Shown in pieces: positions 1-8,125 of a stretch of 64,000 nucleotides of DNA. The stretch covers positions 186,001 to 250,000 of the forward strand of contig NZ_JAHCBF010000002.1 in NCBI RefSeq assembly GCF_018398395.1, read 5' to 3'. The position numbers were made by a program, and so were the translations under genes. Every line of letters begins with the position of its first letter. Position 1 is the first letter of the stretch. The notes below the pieces were generated by a model. That model did no database searches, was not told the DNA's origin, and was given only the letters and a program-made list of their open reading frames with translations. The stretch comes from Croceicoccus gelatinilyticus. Its GTDB lineage: Bacteria; Pseudomonadota; Alphaproteobacteria; Sphingomonadales; Sphingomonadaceae.

Positions 1-1113
1 TACATCCAGCGGGCCGTTCTGCCCGGCCTGACGCCGCTCTTCGCGAAGACCGCGAAGGAACAGAAGGCGCAAGGCGTCGACCTGCAAAGCCGCCACGAAG
101 TGCGGCGCGCGATGAAGTCGAAGCCATATTTCCAGGCCTATGCCGCGATGACCCGCGGTGCGCAGGAGATGATCTGGCACTCGGTTATCGACACGCTGGA
201 GCGCGACTGGGACCGTCTGGAAGGCGAAGTCAGCGCGCGCGAAGATGATGGCGGCGCGCTGAAGCTCGACCCCGGGATGGACGTGCCGCGCTATGTCACC
301 GCGCTCGACATCCACTGCATGCCGGGCGGCTACGATTCCGGCGACGCGGCGGGCTTTGCGGCAGGCGCGCTCTACGAACGCGGGGTCTATCTCTATTCGA
401 TGGGGTTCGGCGGGCCGTTCAATGACGACAAGGGCCGGTCGGTCTGCAACTATATTCGCCGCAATCTGCCCGATTTCAAGCCGAAGCGGATCCTCGACAT
501 GGGGTGCACGGTCGGCCACTCGACTCTGCCCTACAAGGAGCTTTTCCCCGATGCCGAAGTATGGGGCATCGACGTCACCGGCGCGCTGGTGCGCTACGCT
601 CATGCCCGCGCCGTCGCGCTGAACCACGACGTCAACTTCGCGCAGATGAACGCAGAAGATACCGGGTTCGAGGATGAAAGCTTCGACCTCGTCGTCAGCC
701 ACATCCTGCTGCACGAAACCAGCGGCAAGGCGATGCCGCGCATCTTCAACGAATGCCACCGGCTGCTGAAGCCCGGCGGCTACATGATCCACGCCGACTT
801 GCCCCCGTTCGACCTGATGGACCCGTTCACGCAGTTCGTCCTCGACAACGAGACTTACTACAACAACGAACCGTTCTGGGGCGCGATGCGCGAGATGGAC
901 CAAGTGAAGCTGGCGAAGGATGCGGGGTTCCCTGCCGACACCATCAGCTTCGACACGGCGCCGATGGCCATCCGCGAACAGATGGCGAAAGGCACCGGAT
1001 ACGATGCCGACGCCGCCGAAAAAGTCGCCAATCGCAAGTTTCGCGCAGGGGAATATGCTCCGGGTGGCGGCTGGGAAGTGCTGATCGCTCGCAAAGCGGA
1101 GGGCGCTTCGTGA
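1..1113 (+). CDS. SAM-dependent methyltransferase, 5' truncated by window
   Basis: Class I Rossmann-fold methyltransferase. The reading frame is open to base 1, so the true start lies outside the window and about 370 residues are visible; the GTG at 100 is internal. Motif I (ILDMGCTVGHS) sits near bases 490-520, the acidic post-I loop (GIDVTG) follows, and LLKPGGY marks post-motif III. Motif I is less glycine-rich than usual (GCTVG rather than GxGxG). It is a paralogue of the methyltransferase at 27263: both share the DIHxMPGG, DFKPxxILD and RYAHARA segments. The stop overlaps the GTG of the next gene (GTGA), so the two are probably co-translated. The methyl acceptor is unknown; a small-molecule O- or N-methyltransferase is the family expectation. 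Confidence 0.85.
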   Translation, partial: YIQRAVLPGLTPLFAKTAKEQKAQGVDLQSRHEVRRAMKSKPYFQAYAAMTRGAQEMIWHSVIDTLERDWDRLEGEVSAREDDGGALKLDPGMDVPRYVTALDIHCMPGGYDSGDAAGFAAGALYERGVYLYSMGFGGPFNDDKGRSVCNYIRRNLPDFKPKRILDMGCTVGHSTLPYKELFPDAEVWGIDVTGALVRYAHARAVALNHDVNFAQMNAEDTGFEDESFDLVVSHILLHETSGKAMPRIFNECHRLLKPGGYMIHADLPPFDLMDPFTQFVLDNETYYNNEPFWGAMREMDQVKLAKDAGFPADTISFDTAPMAIREQMAKGTGYDADAAEKVANRKFRAGEYAPGGGWEVLIARKAEGAS

Positions 1114-2657
1114 GCACGCTCGAAAAGACCATTGCCGACGACGCGGGCAACCTGTCCGCCGAGGACCGTGCGTTTCTGGGCGCCGATGTCTACCGCTCGC
1201 ACGCGGCGCCTGCTGCTGCATTTCGTCCCGAGACCATCGAGGACCTGAAACGCATCGTGCGCAGTGCCGCCGCCGAAGGGCTTGCCATTCACGTTCGCGG
1301 CGGCGGAGTTTCCTATACCGACGCGCACTTGCCGAAGAGCGAGCGTTCGGTCGTCATCGACACCTCCGCGCTCGATCGCATCGTCGAACTCAACGAGCGC
1401 GACATGACCGTCACGGTAGAGCCGGGCATCTCGTGGCGCGCGCTTGACGCGGCGCTCGAAAAGCACGGACTGAAAGTGCCTTTCGTCGGCACCTTCAGCG
1501 GCCTTGCTGCCAGTGTCGGCGGTACGGTCAGCCAGAACGCGAACGGCCATGGGTCCAACGCCAATGGCATCTCGGCCGAAAGCGTCGTCGCCATCGATGT
1601 CATAACGCCCGACGGCACCATGATCCGCACAGGAACGAGCGGCAGCGGCGAAGTGGAAGGCCGGTTTCGCAACTATGGCCCCGACCTTGCCGGACTGTTC
1701 ATCGGCGATTCCGGCGCGCTCGGCGTCAAGACGGCGATCACGCTGAAACTGCTGCGCCGCCGTCCGCATTCGGCCACGGCCAGCTTCGCCTTCCCCGATT
1801 TTGCCTCGCTCCACGCCTGCATGTCCGAAGTCGCCGCGACGAAGGTCGAGGAAAAGAGCTTCGGGCTCGACCTCAAGCTGTCGCAGGGCCAGATCGCGAA
1901 GCAGGACGCGGGCACCGTGCTGTCGGTCGCGCGTGGGGTCTGGAAATCGTCGCCCAACGCGGTCGTTGCCGCGCGCAGCCTGATCGGGCTTGCCAAGGCG
2001 GGCCGCCGCGTGCTCGCCAGCGCGCCTTATGCCGCGCACTATATCTGCGATGGGTTCACTCCACTGGAAGCCAAGGCCAAGCTCGCCACCGTTCGCGCCA
2101 TAGGCCTGAAGCACGGACGCGAGATTGCGAATTCGGTCCCGACGGTCGTGCGCGCGATGCCGTTCCAGCCGCTACACAACATGCTCGGTCCCAATGGCGA
2201 ACGCTGGGTGCCACTGCACGGACTGTTCCCGCACTCGCAGGTCGCCGCCTTCGAAGCGGAATTTGCGCAATACGTAGCGAACAAGGAAGCCGATATGCAG
2301 CGCCACAAGGCGTTCGTCGGCGCCATGTTCTCCTCGATCGGATCGGGCACGTTCCTGTTCGAGCCTGCGCTCTACTGGCAGGACGAACTTATGCCCTATC
2401 ACGAACGCATGATGGAGCCGGACTACCTTGCTTCGCTGCCGCGCTATCCGGCCAATCCGGAGGGTGCCGCGCTGATCGAGACGATGCGTACCGACATGAT
2501 CGCGATGATGGACCGCCACGGTGCGGCCCACTTCCAGATCGGCAAGCTCTACCCCTATGCCAAGGGCCGCGATGCCGGTGCGATCGGGCTGCTGAAAGCC
2601 ATCAAGGCCGAGCTCGACCCGAAGAACCTGATGAACCCGGGCGCGCTCGGCATCTGA
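1110..2657 (+). CDS. FAD-linked oxidase, VAO/PCMH family
   Basis: Flavoprotein oxidase or dehydrogenase of the vanillyl-alcohol-oxidase fold, 515 aa from the GTG at 1110. The FAD-binding PCMH domain occupies the N-terminal half: RGGGVSYTDAH near residue 55, GTFSGLAASVGGTVSQNANG near residue 130, then an AIDVITPDG strand. The C-terminal DPKNLMNPGALG is the usual end of the family's cap domain. The His that carries 8-alpha-histidyl FAD in many relatives (GGGHSY) is Val here, so this covalent link is unlikely. The start overlaps the methyltransferase stop by 4 bp (GTGA), giving a two-gene unit. The substrate is probably an alcohol, hydroxy acid or amine, but is not identifiable. Confidence 0.85.
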   Translation: MSTLEKTIADDAGNLSAEDRAFLGADVYRSHAAPAAAFRPETIEDLKRIVRSAAAEGLAIHVRGGGVSYTDAHLPKSERSVVIDTSALDRIVELNERDMTVTVEPGISWRALDAALEKHGLKVPFVGTFSGLAASVGGTVSQNANGHGSNANGISAESVVAIDVITPDGTMIRTGTSGSGEVEGRFRNYGPDLAGLFIGDSGALGVKTAITLKLLRRRPHSATASFAFPDFASLHACMSEVAATKVEEKSFGLDLKLSQGQIAKQDAGTVLSVARGVWKSSPNAVVAARSLIGLAKAGRRVLASAPYAAHYICDGFTPLEAKAKLATVRAIGLKHGREIANSVPTVVRAMPFQPLHNMLGPNGERWVPLHGLFPHSQVAAFEAEFAQYVANKEADMQRHKAFVGAMFSSIGSGTFLFEPALYWQDELMPYHERMMEPDYLASLPRYPANPEGAALIETMRTDMIAMMDRHGAAHFQIGKLYPYAKGRDAGAIGLLKAIKAELDPKNLMNPGALGI

Positions 2658-2664
2658 GGGCCGG

Positions 2665-3642
2665 TTAGCCGATCAGCGTCTCGTCCATGGGCGAGACGAA
2701 TTCGATGATCGCACCTTCGGGACTGCGCACGGAAAACGTGGTGGCTTCGCCGAAAGGTGCGACTTCGAAAGTCGACGGCTCGGCAAACAGAGTGCCACCG
2801 CGCGCTACGATCTCGCTGGCGTAAGCCTTGGGATCATCGGCCGTGATGCGCAGCGCCAGGATGCCGACATTGGGCGCGACCGCGCGGGCCGAATAGTCGC
2901 GCCCGTCCAGCCCTTCGATCTCGATCAGTTCGACCGAACCGTCGTTGATCCCCTGCGGATGGACGATGGCGACCTTGCGCAGGCACGTTTCGGCGTGTGG
3001 CATCGGAATGCCCAGCACGTCCTGCCCCGGCTCGACAAAGCCGCTCACGTCTTCGCGGACCAGCACTTCCCAGCCCAGCGTCTCGCAATAGAACTCAAGC
3101 GCCGCATCGAGGTTAGCGACCAGTTGCGTCGAATTGAACACCCGCGACAGGGCGTCGAAATCGGGCAACTTGAAGGTCGGTTCCTTGTAAGGCTGGATGA
3201 TGGCCAGCATAAGCCCGTCCGGCCCCCGCGCAACGACTTGGGCGACGTCGAATTCGCCCATCTCGTAGTCAACCGGCTCCCCGAACGCGGTCCAGCCATG
3301 TTCGTTCTGAAGCTCGCGATATGTCCCGCGAACGTCGGCGGAAAACAGATCGAGATCGAAGATACCGCCGGTGTCCCAAGTGCGCTGGCTGGGGCGGATC
3401 AGGTTTTGCTCGACCCCGTGGAACTTTACCGCCCTGATGCGGCCGCGACGGTCACCGGGGGCGTGGAACAGCGCCTGTTCAATGCGCGTGCAGCCTTCGG
3501 GCACTTGCCAGGCCGCGAACTGCTCCTTCGGCGCATCGGGCAGGTCCAGCCGCACAAAACCGGCCACTTCGACCAACGGCTTCATCGCGCGATCGATGTC
3601 GAAAGTGCTGAACACGATTTCGCAGATGCCGGTCGCCGTCAT
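2665..3642 (-). CDS. Two-domain VOC (glyoxalase/dioxygenase fold) protein
   Basis: 325 aa with two vicinal-oxygen-chelate modules, about residues 3-150 and 165-320, each with the DxDxAxxFY-like opening and a terminal SPEGAIIEFVSP or GPDGLMLAIIQP strand. Family members are metal enzymes such as extradiol dioxygenases and glyoxalases, or metal-free binding proteins. The His usually found in the first strand and in the GxxHxAF strand is missing in both modules (for example GILALRI), so a standard metal site is doubtful. The ATG at 3642 follows AAGGA at good spacing. The gene converges on the FAD oxidase 7 bp away and diverges from the FAD monooxygenase at 3783. Confidence 0.8.
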   Translation of the reverse strand: MTATGICEIVFSTFDIDRAMKPLVEVAGFVRLDLPDAPKEQFAAWQVPEGCTRIEQALFHAPGDRRGRIRAVKFHGVEQNLIRPSQRTWDTGGIFDLDLFSADVRGTYRELQNEHGWTAFGEPVDYEMGEFDVAQVVARGPDGLMLAIIQPYKEPTFKLPDFDALSRVFNSTQLVANLDAALEFYCETLGWEVLVREDVSGFVEPGQDVLGIPMPHAETCLRKVAIVHPQGINDGSVELIEIEGLDGRDYSARAVAPNVGILALRITADDPKAYASEIVARGGTLFAEPSTFEVAPFGEATTFSVRSPEGAIIEFVSPMDETLIG

Positions 3643-3782
3643 GAAGTAGTCCTTGTGCTGTTACGCATCGCACTGTCGCAGCAAGGAAATCGCGCTCGTT
3701 CGCCAATCGGAAATGTAGTCGCAGGGCGGGCAGAAGGGGCATAGCCGATGGTGTGCGCGGCGGCGGTCGGCGCCAATGTCGC

Positions 3783-4925
3783 ATGGACCGGATGATCGTA
3801 ATCGGCGGCGGGATTGCCGGACTGGCTCTCAGCCTCGCTCTCCTGAAAGATGGACGCCGCGTTACGCTGTGCGAACAGGCGAGCGCATTCTCACCCGTCG
3901 GCGCAGGCATCACCTTGTCGCCAAGCGCGTGCAAGGCGCTGGCGTGGCTAGGGTTGGAAGACGGCCTTGCCCGGCTGGCCGAACCGGGATCGCCGCCGGT
4001 GCTGCGCGACTGGAGCACCGGTAACGCGGGCACCACGATGGCCGCAGTGAAGCACTTGTCCGACACACGCCGCATCTCCCGCGCAGACCTTCATGCGCTG
4101 CTGCTGGATGCTGCAGAGAAACATCTCGACTTCGAGGTTCTCACCGGATCTAGACTTTCCGGCGTCGAGCAATCCGCAAGTGGCGTATCCGCAACGATGG
4201 ACGACGGGCGCGAGATCGCGGGCAGCTTGCTGTTCGGTGCGGACGGCGCACGCTCTGTCGTGAGAGACGCCGTCTTCGGCGAAGCCGCGCCCGAGTTCAC
4301 GGGCTACGTCGCGTGGCGCTTCATGTTGCCTGCAGACGCTGCGACCTTGCTGCATATGGCGGGGCATGGCGCCACGATCACTGCCGGGCCCGATGCTTCG
4401 CTGACCTGTTATACCGTCGGCCAAGGCAATTTGCTGAATTGCGTCGCGATTACCCGCAGCGACGAATGGGCCGCCGAAGGCTGGAGCGAACGGGGCGATC
4501 CCGCGGCGCTCGACGCAATCTTCGCGACCGCGCATCCAGACGCGCGCGCCCTCGTCGCCATGGCGGGAGATGTCGGACTTTACCGTTGGGGCCTGTTCGA
4601 CAGGCCGGTCGTGCCCCGCTGGCATTCAGGCCGCGTCGCTCTCCTTGGCGATGCGGCGCATCCGATCCTGCCCTTTCTCGCCTTTGGCGCTGGCCTCGCG
4701 ATCGAAGACGCCGTCGTGCTGGGGCGAGCGCTGTCTTCGTTCCCCACAGATGAAGCGTTCGACAGATACGAAGCCGCCCGCCGCCCGCGTGCAGCCATGA
4801 TCCATGCGGCTTCTCGCAAGCAAGCAGAGGCATTCGCCAAGGCCAAATCGGGCGATCTGCCGGAAAAGTCGCCGATGCTCAGCCCCGAGATTTTCGGTCA
4901 TGACCCGGTGGCGGTGCCGCTCTGA
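3783..4925 (+). CDS. FAD-dependent aromatic-type monooxygenase
   Basis: Group A flavin monooxygenase (salicylate/6-hydroxynicotinate hydroxylase-like), about 380 aa. Seen: Rossmann VIGGGIAGLAL at the N-terminus, DG motif FGADGARSVVRD near residue 155, and GD motif LLGDAAHPILPF near residue 290, in the correct order. The family uses NAD(P)H and O2 to hydroxylate aromatic or heteroaromatic rings, sometimes with decarboxylation. The start is uncertain: GTG 3753, ATG 3783 and ATG 3792 are all in frame. I chose 3783 because the Rossmann strand begins just after it. The 3' end overlaps the convergent hydrolase gene by 28 bp. No partner reductase is needed for this class. Confidence 0.85.
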   Translation: MDRMIVIGGGIAGLALSLALLKDGRRVTLCEQASAFSPVGAGITLSPSACKALAWLGLEDGLARLAEPGSPPVLRDWSTGNAGTTMAAVKHLSDTRRISRADLHALLLDAAEKHLDFEVLTGSRLSGVEQSASGVSATMDDGREIAGSLLFGADGARSVVRDAVFGEAAPEFTGYVAWRFMLPADAATLLHMAGHGATITAGPDASLTCYTVGQGNLLNCVAITRSDEWAAEGWSERGDPAALDAIFATAHPDARALVAMAGDVGLYRWGLFDRPVVPRWHSGRVALLGDAAHPILPFLAFGAGLAIEDAVVLGRALSSFPTDEAFDRYEAARRPRAAMIHAASRKQAEAFAKAKSGDLPEKSPMLSPEIFGHDPVAVPL

Positions 4926-5722
4926 TCGGTCAGGAAGTGCTCGACCGCAGCGGCGACGCCTTCGGGGTCGGCAGTCGCCTGGAAGTTGCCACCCGCCGTC
5001 GTCGCGGCGGTGGCGTCGGGGAACAGGTCGACCGCCCTGCCCAGCATCTCGTGGAAGAAGTCGTCAGGTGACGTCAGCAGCAGGACCGGCAAGTCCAGCC
5101 CGTTGGCCGCCTCTGCCGTGTCATGCCGCGCCACGGCCAGATAGGCTTGCGCCCGACCGCGCCACGCACGTAGCATCGAAACGACTTCGCCGTGCAGTAT
5201 CTCGACCGGACAATCGGGATTGTATTTCGCCGCGTAGTCCCAGTTTGTCTGGAGGTGTGCACCTGACCGTTCAGGCGCGATCGCATCGCGGTAACCGGCT
5301 TCGAATTCGGCCCGCTCCGCATCGGTCATGAAGACCGGCCCGGCGAGCATGATCGATATTCCGCGAGAAGGCTCCATCCTTGCCATTTCGACCGCAAGGC
5401 TTGCCCCGGTGTGATGGCCGAACAAGTGGGCCCGCTCCACCCCCAGAACGTTGAGGGCATCAAGCGCCCAGCGCGCATAATCGCCCAGCATCGGCTCCCC
5501 ATCCGGATCGAATGAACCGCCGAATCCGGGGGTATCGAGAGCAATCAGGCGATTCTTGCAATCCAGCGCGCGAAGCAGCGGATCGAAGCTTCCCGCACTG
5601 CTCGCCGTCTGATGCAGGAACACGATCGGAGGGTCCGTACCCTCCCGCTCATGATAGTGGATCTGGCCATCCGAAACGTCGGCATAGCCTTTGCGAAGCG
5701 CGGATTTCTGCGACTTTGTCAT
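4898..5722 (-). CDS. Alpha/beta-hydrolase-fold protein with G-H-H-T-G elbow
   Basis: 274 aa, alpha/beta-hydrolase fold: FLHQTASSAGS oxyanion loop near residue 36, LDTPGFGGS near 62, and the strand-elbow-helix LFGHHTGASLAVEMA near 100. The nucleophile position (residue 104) is His instead of Ser, and the usual C-terminal catalytic His is replaced (AGGNFQATADPEG). It therefore lacks the Ser-His pair of a classical hydrolase and may be a lyase, a cofactor-less oxygenase-like enzyme or a binding protein. Three paralogues with the same G-x-H-T-G elbow lie at 5990, 12570 and 19263. I chose the ATG at 5722 because conserved sequence (GQIHYHE) starts shortly after it; a longer frame begins at 5761. 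It diverges from the 5868/5990 operon. Confidence 0.8.
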   Translation of the reverse strand: MTKSQKSALRKGYADVSDGQIHYHEREGTDPPIVFLHQTASSAGSFDPLLRALDCKNRLIALDTPGFGGSFDPDGEPMLGDYARWALDALNVLGVERAHLFGHHTGASLAVEMARMEPSRGISIMLAGPVFMTDAERAEFEAGYRDAIAPERSGAHLQTNWDYAAKYNPDCPVEILHGEVVSMLRAWRGRAQAYLAVARHDTAEAANGLDLPVLLLTSPDDFFHEMLGRAVDLFPDATAATTAGGNFQATADPEGVAAAVEHFLTDQSGTATGS

Positions 5723-5867
5723 GCGTTGCAAATTATCGCGTGACGAATGCAAAACGGGCAATTCTGCAGGAACTCTCCGACCTGCGAATAATTTTCAGCA
5801 AGGCCGCTTCGTCCTGCGCGGTGCCATGCATCCTTAAGCCGGTTCCGACCAGAGGGAGGTCCGGCAA

Positions 5868-5993
5868 TTGCGGTACTTGGTACTCGATCTTGATGACATC
5901 ATCGCGTCGCGGAAGACGACGGGCGGTGTCATGCAGGGCGCGAAAGTTCCGCCGATCTGCCCGCACCCTTTCGCAGACGGATCGCAAGGTTGA
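5868..5993 (+). CDS. Probable 41-aa small protein coupled to downstream hydrolase
   Basis: A TTG at 5868 is preceded by AGGGAGGT (5853-5860) at 7-nt spacing, the best ribosome site in this gap. The frame runs 41 codons and its TGA overlaps the TTG of the next gene (TTGA at 5990-5993), the same coupling seen for the GMC oxidoreductase at 50616. The peptide begins RYLVLDLDDIIASRK and ends PPICPHPFADGSQG; I do not recognise it. It has one Cys and two His residues but no signal peptide or membrane segment. The downstream hydrolase has no well-spaced ribosome site of its own, so translation of this frame may be what delivers ribosomes to it. It could instead be only a leader peptide. Confidence 0.5.
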   Translation: MRYLVLDLDDIIASRKTTGGVMQGAKVPPICPHPFADGSQG

Positions 5994-6820
5994 CCGTCCG
6001 CCGCCGCTTCCACGATCTGGCCGACCGGCAGATCCATTATCGCGAAAGCGGCAAAGCGGGCGACACGCCGACACTCTTCATGCTCCACCTCCTGCCGGGC
6101 TCGTCCCTGCAACTGGTTCCGCTGATGGAAGCGCTTGGCGACAGGCACCTCGTCGCACCAGATCTGTCGGGTCTGGGAGACAGCGAGGCGGAGCCTGAAC
6201 CTCTGACCATCGCGGCGATGGCGAGCGACGTTCTTGCCCTGATCGAAGCGCATGGCGATCGTCCCGTCGACCTTTACGGCACGCATACCGGCGCCTGCGT
6301 CGCGATAGAGATCGCCGCCCGCCACCCCGGTCGCGTCCGCCGCCTGATCATCGATGGCGTCCCGATTTTCGACACTGCCACGGCGGAAGAGTTCGCGGCG
6401 CGTTACGCCCCCGTGATCGAACCCGACCACGACGGCACGCACCTGCTTCGTGCGCACAACTTCTGCCGCGACCAGTTCCTGTTCTACCCCTGGTACGACC
6501 ACTCGGCCAAAGCCGCCCGCGGCGGCGGACTGCCGCCTGCGGACGTGCTGTTCACCTTCGTGAAGGAAGTGCTGAAGGCGTCCGCGGTCCTGCCCGCCGC
6601 CTACCGTGCCGCCTTCACCTACCCGACCGAAGCCATGCTGGCGCAGGTCCCGCACCGGACGCTCTGCCTCGTTCCGCAATCGGACACGCTGGCCGCAGCC
6701 ACGCGCAAGGCGCTCGACTGCCTTTCCAACGGCCAGCTTGCCGAAGTGCCGGGCGACGAAAGCAACCGCTCGGCCTCTGCCGCCTGCATCACCGAATTCC
6801 TGTCTTCGGAGGTTTCATGA
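5990..6820 (+). CDS. Alpha/beta-hydrolase-fold protein with G-T-H-T-G elbow
   Basis: 276 aa from a TTG start coupled to the preceding small frame. Fold marks: MLHLLPGSS oxyanion loop near residue 32, APDLSGLGDS near 57, and elbow LYGTHTGACVAIEIA with His99 in the nucleophile position. The C-terminal catalytic His is missing (VPGDESNRSASAA). It shares D-x-x-GTHL and the R-D-Q segment with the paralogue at 12570, so these two are closest within the four-member set. No signal peptide is seen, so it should be cytoplasmic. It overlaps the MFS gene by 4 bp (ATGA). Reaction unknown; a classical Ser hydrolase mechanism is not supported. Confidence 0.8.
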   Translation: MTVRRRFHDLADRQIHYRESGKAGDTPTLFMLHLLPGSSLQLVPLMEALGDRHLVAPDLSGLGDSEAEPEPLTIAAMASDVLALIEAHGDRPVDLYGTHTGACVAIEIAARHPGRVRRLIIDGVPIFDTATAEEFAARYAPVIEPDHDGTHLLRAHNFCRDQFLFYPWYDHSAKAARGGGLPPADVLFTFVKEVLKASAVLPAAYRAAFTYPTEAMLAQVPHRTLCLVPQSDTLAAATRKALDCLSNGQLAEVPGDESNRSASAACITEFLSSEVS

Positions 6821-8079
6821 CGACGATTGCCCCCACGATGTCGGAACCTCATGGCGAAGGCGGCCTTGTCCGCGAAATGCAATCGGGCGGCTGGAAAGTC
6901 CTCGTCGCCTCGCTCGTCGGGGTGACGTTCGGGCTGTCCGCCTTGCCCTTCTACACGCTTGGCGTATTTGCCGGACCGATGGGCGCGGACCTTGGCTGGA
7001 CGCGGGCGGATATCCAGTCCGGCCTGCTGTTCTCGATGATCGCGACCGTTCTGGTGGCGGGCCTGACCGGCTGGGCAATCGACCGTTTCGGTGCTCGCGC
7101 GGTTGCGCTGGCCGGACAACTCGGTCTGGCCGCGGGTCTGGCCATACTGGGGCTTCAGGGCAGCAATCCTACACTATGGAAAGCCGCATGGTTCCTGATG
7201 GCGGCAATGGCCATCGGCACGACGCCGCTAACATGGTCGCGCGGGATCGCGGCCTGGTTCTCGCAAGGGCGCGGCACGGCGCTGGGCATCGCACTTTCGG
7301 GTAGCGGGATTACCGCCATCATTGCGCCGCCGCTGGTCGGCCATGTGATCGACCTGTTCGGCTGGCGCGTCGGATACTTCGCTATGGCCGCCGCCGTTCT
7401 GGTGGTCGCGGTGCCGACGACGTTCCTGCTGTTCCACGTCCGCCCCGCCGCCGCGCCTACGTCCGAAGGCGCGCCCGTTGTCGAACCCGGTCTGACTTTC
7501 GCGCAGGCGCTGCGCGGTTATCGCTTCTGGGTCATCCTTGCCGCTTTCGCGTTGATCTCGTTCGGCATCGGCGGATCGATCCCCAACCTCGTGCCGATGC
7601 TGCAGGAAGCAGGCGTGGCCGATGCCGCCTTTTATGCCAGCATCCTTGGCGCAATGGTCATCGTCGGGCGGCTGCTGGCAGGCTTCCTGCTCGACCGCAT
7701 CTGGGCCCCGCTCGTCGCGGTGATGCTGCTTGCCGTGCCCAGCCTTGCCTGCGTGCTTCTGGCCAACGACATCGCGCCCGGTCTTGCCGCCGCTCTGGTT
7801 GGTCTTGCAGGCGGCGCCGAATTCGATCTCGTCGCGTTCATCTGCGCCCGGTACTTCGGCATGCGCAGCTATGGCCGCATTTATGCGTGGCAATGGGCCG
7901 GTTTCGCCCTTGCCGCCGGCATCGGCTCCACCGCCTTTGCCGCCGTTCGCGATGCCACCGGCAGCTATCAGCCCGTCCTTTACCTGGCGGCAGTCCTGAT
8001 GGCGCTGGGCGGCTGCTCTCTTCTCGCATTAGGCCGCTATCCCGATTGGGAGCGCACTCCTCAGACGTCGGGAGGCTGA
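6817..8079 (+). CDS. MFS transporter
   Basis: 420 aa inner-membrane carrier of the major facilitator superfamily with about 12 hydrophobic helices. The loop between helices 2 and 3 carries G-x-x-x-D-R-F-G (GWAIDRFGARAV), the standard MFS signature. The ATG overlaps the hydrolase stop (ATGA), and the TonB receptor follows after 46 bp, so receptor, carrier and hydrolase form one uptake-and-conversion unit. The family most resembles organic-acid or monocarboxylate carriers, but the substrate is not readable from sequence. Confidence 0.85.
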   Translation: MTTIAPTMSEPHGEGGLVREMQSGGWKVLVASLVGVTFGLSALPFYTLGVFAGPMGADLGWTRADIQSGLLFSMIATVLVAGLTGWAIDRFGARAVALAGQLGLAAGLAILGLQGSNPTLWKAAWFLMAAMAIGTTPLTWSRGIAAWFSQGRGTALGIALSGSGITAIIAPPLVGHVIDLFGWRVGYFAMAAAVLVVAVPTTFLLFHVRPAAAPTSEGAPVVEPGLTFAQALRGYRFWVILAAFALISFGIGGSIPNLVPMLQEAGVADAAFYASILGAMVIVGRLLAGFLLDRIWAPLVAVMLLAVPSLACVLLANDIAPGLAAALVGLAGGAEFDLVAFICARYFGMRSYGRIYAWQWAGFALAAGIGSTAFAAVRDATGSYQPVLYLAAVLMALGGCSLLALGRYPDWERTPQTSGG

Positions 8080-8125
8080 ACGGCCAAGGACACAAGACGT
8101 CACGCTGACCACAGGGAGGTCCCCC

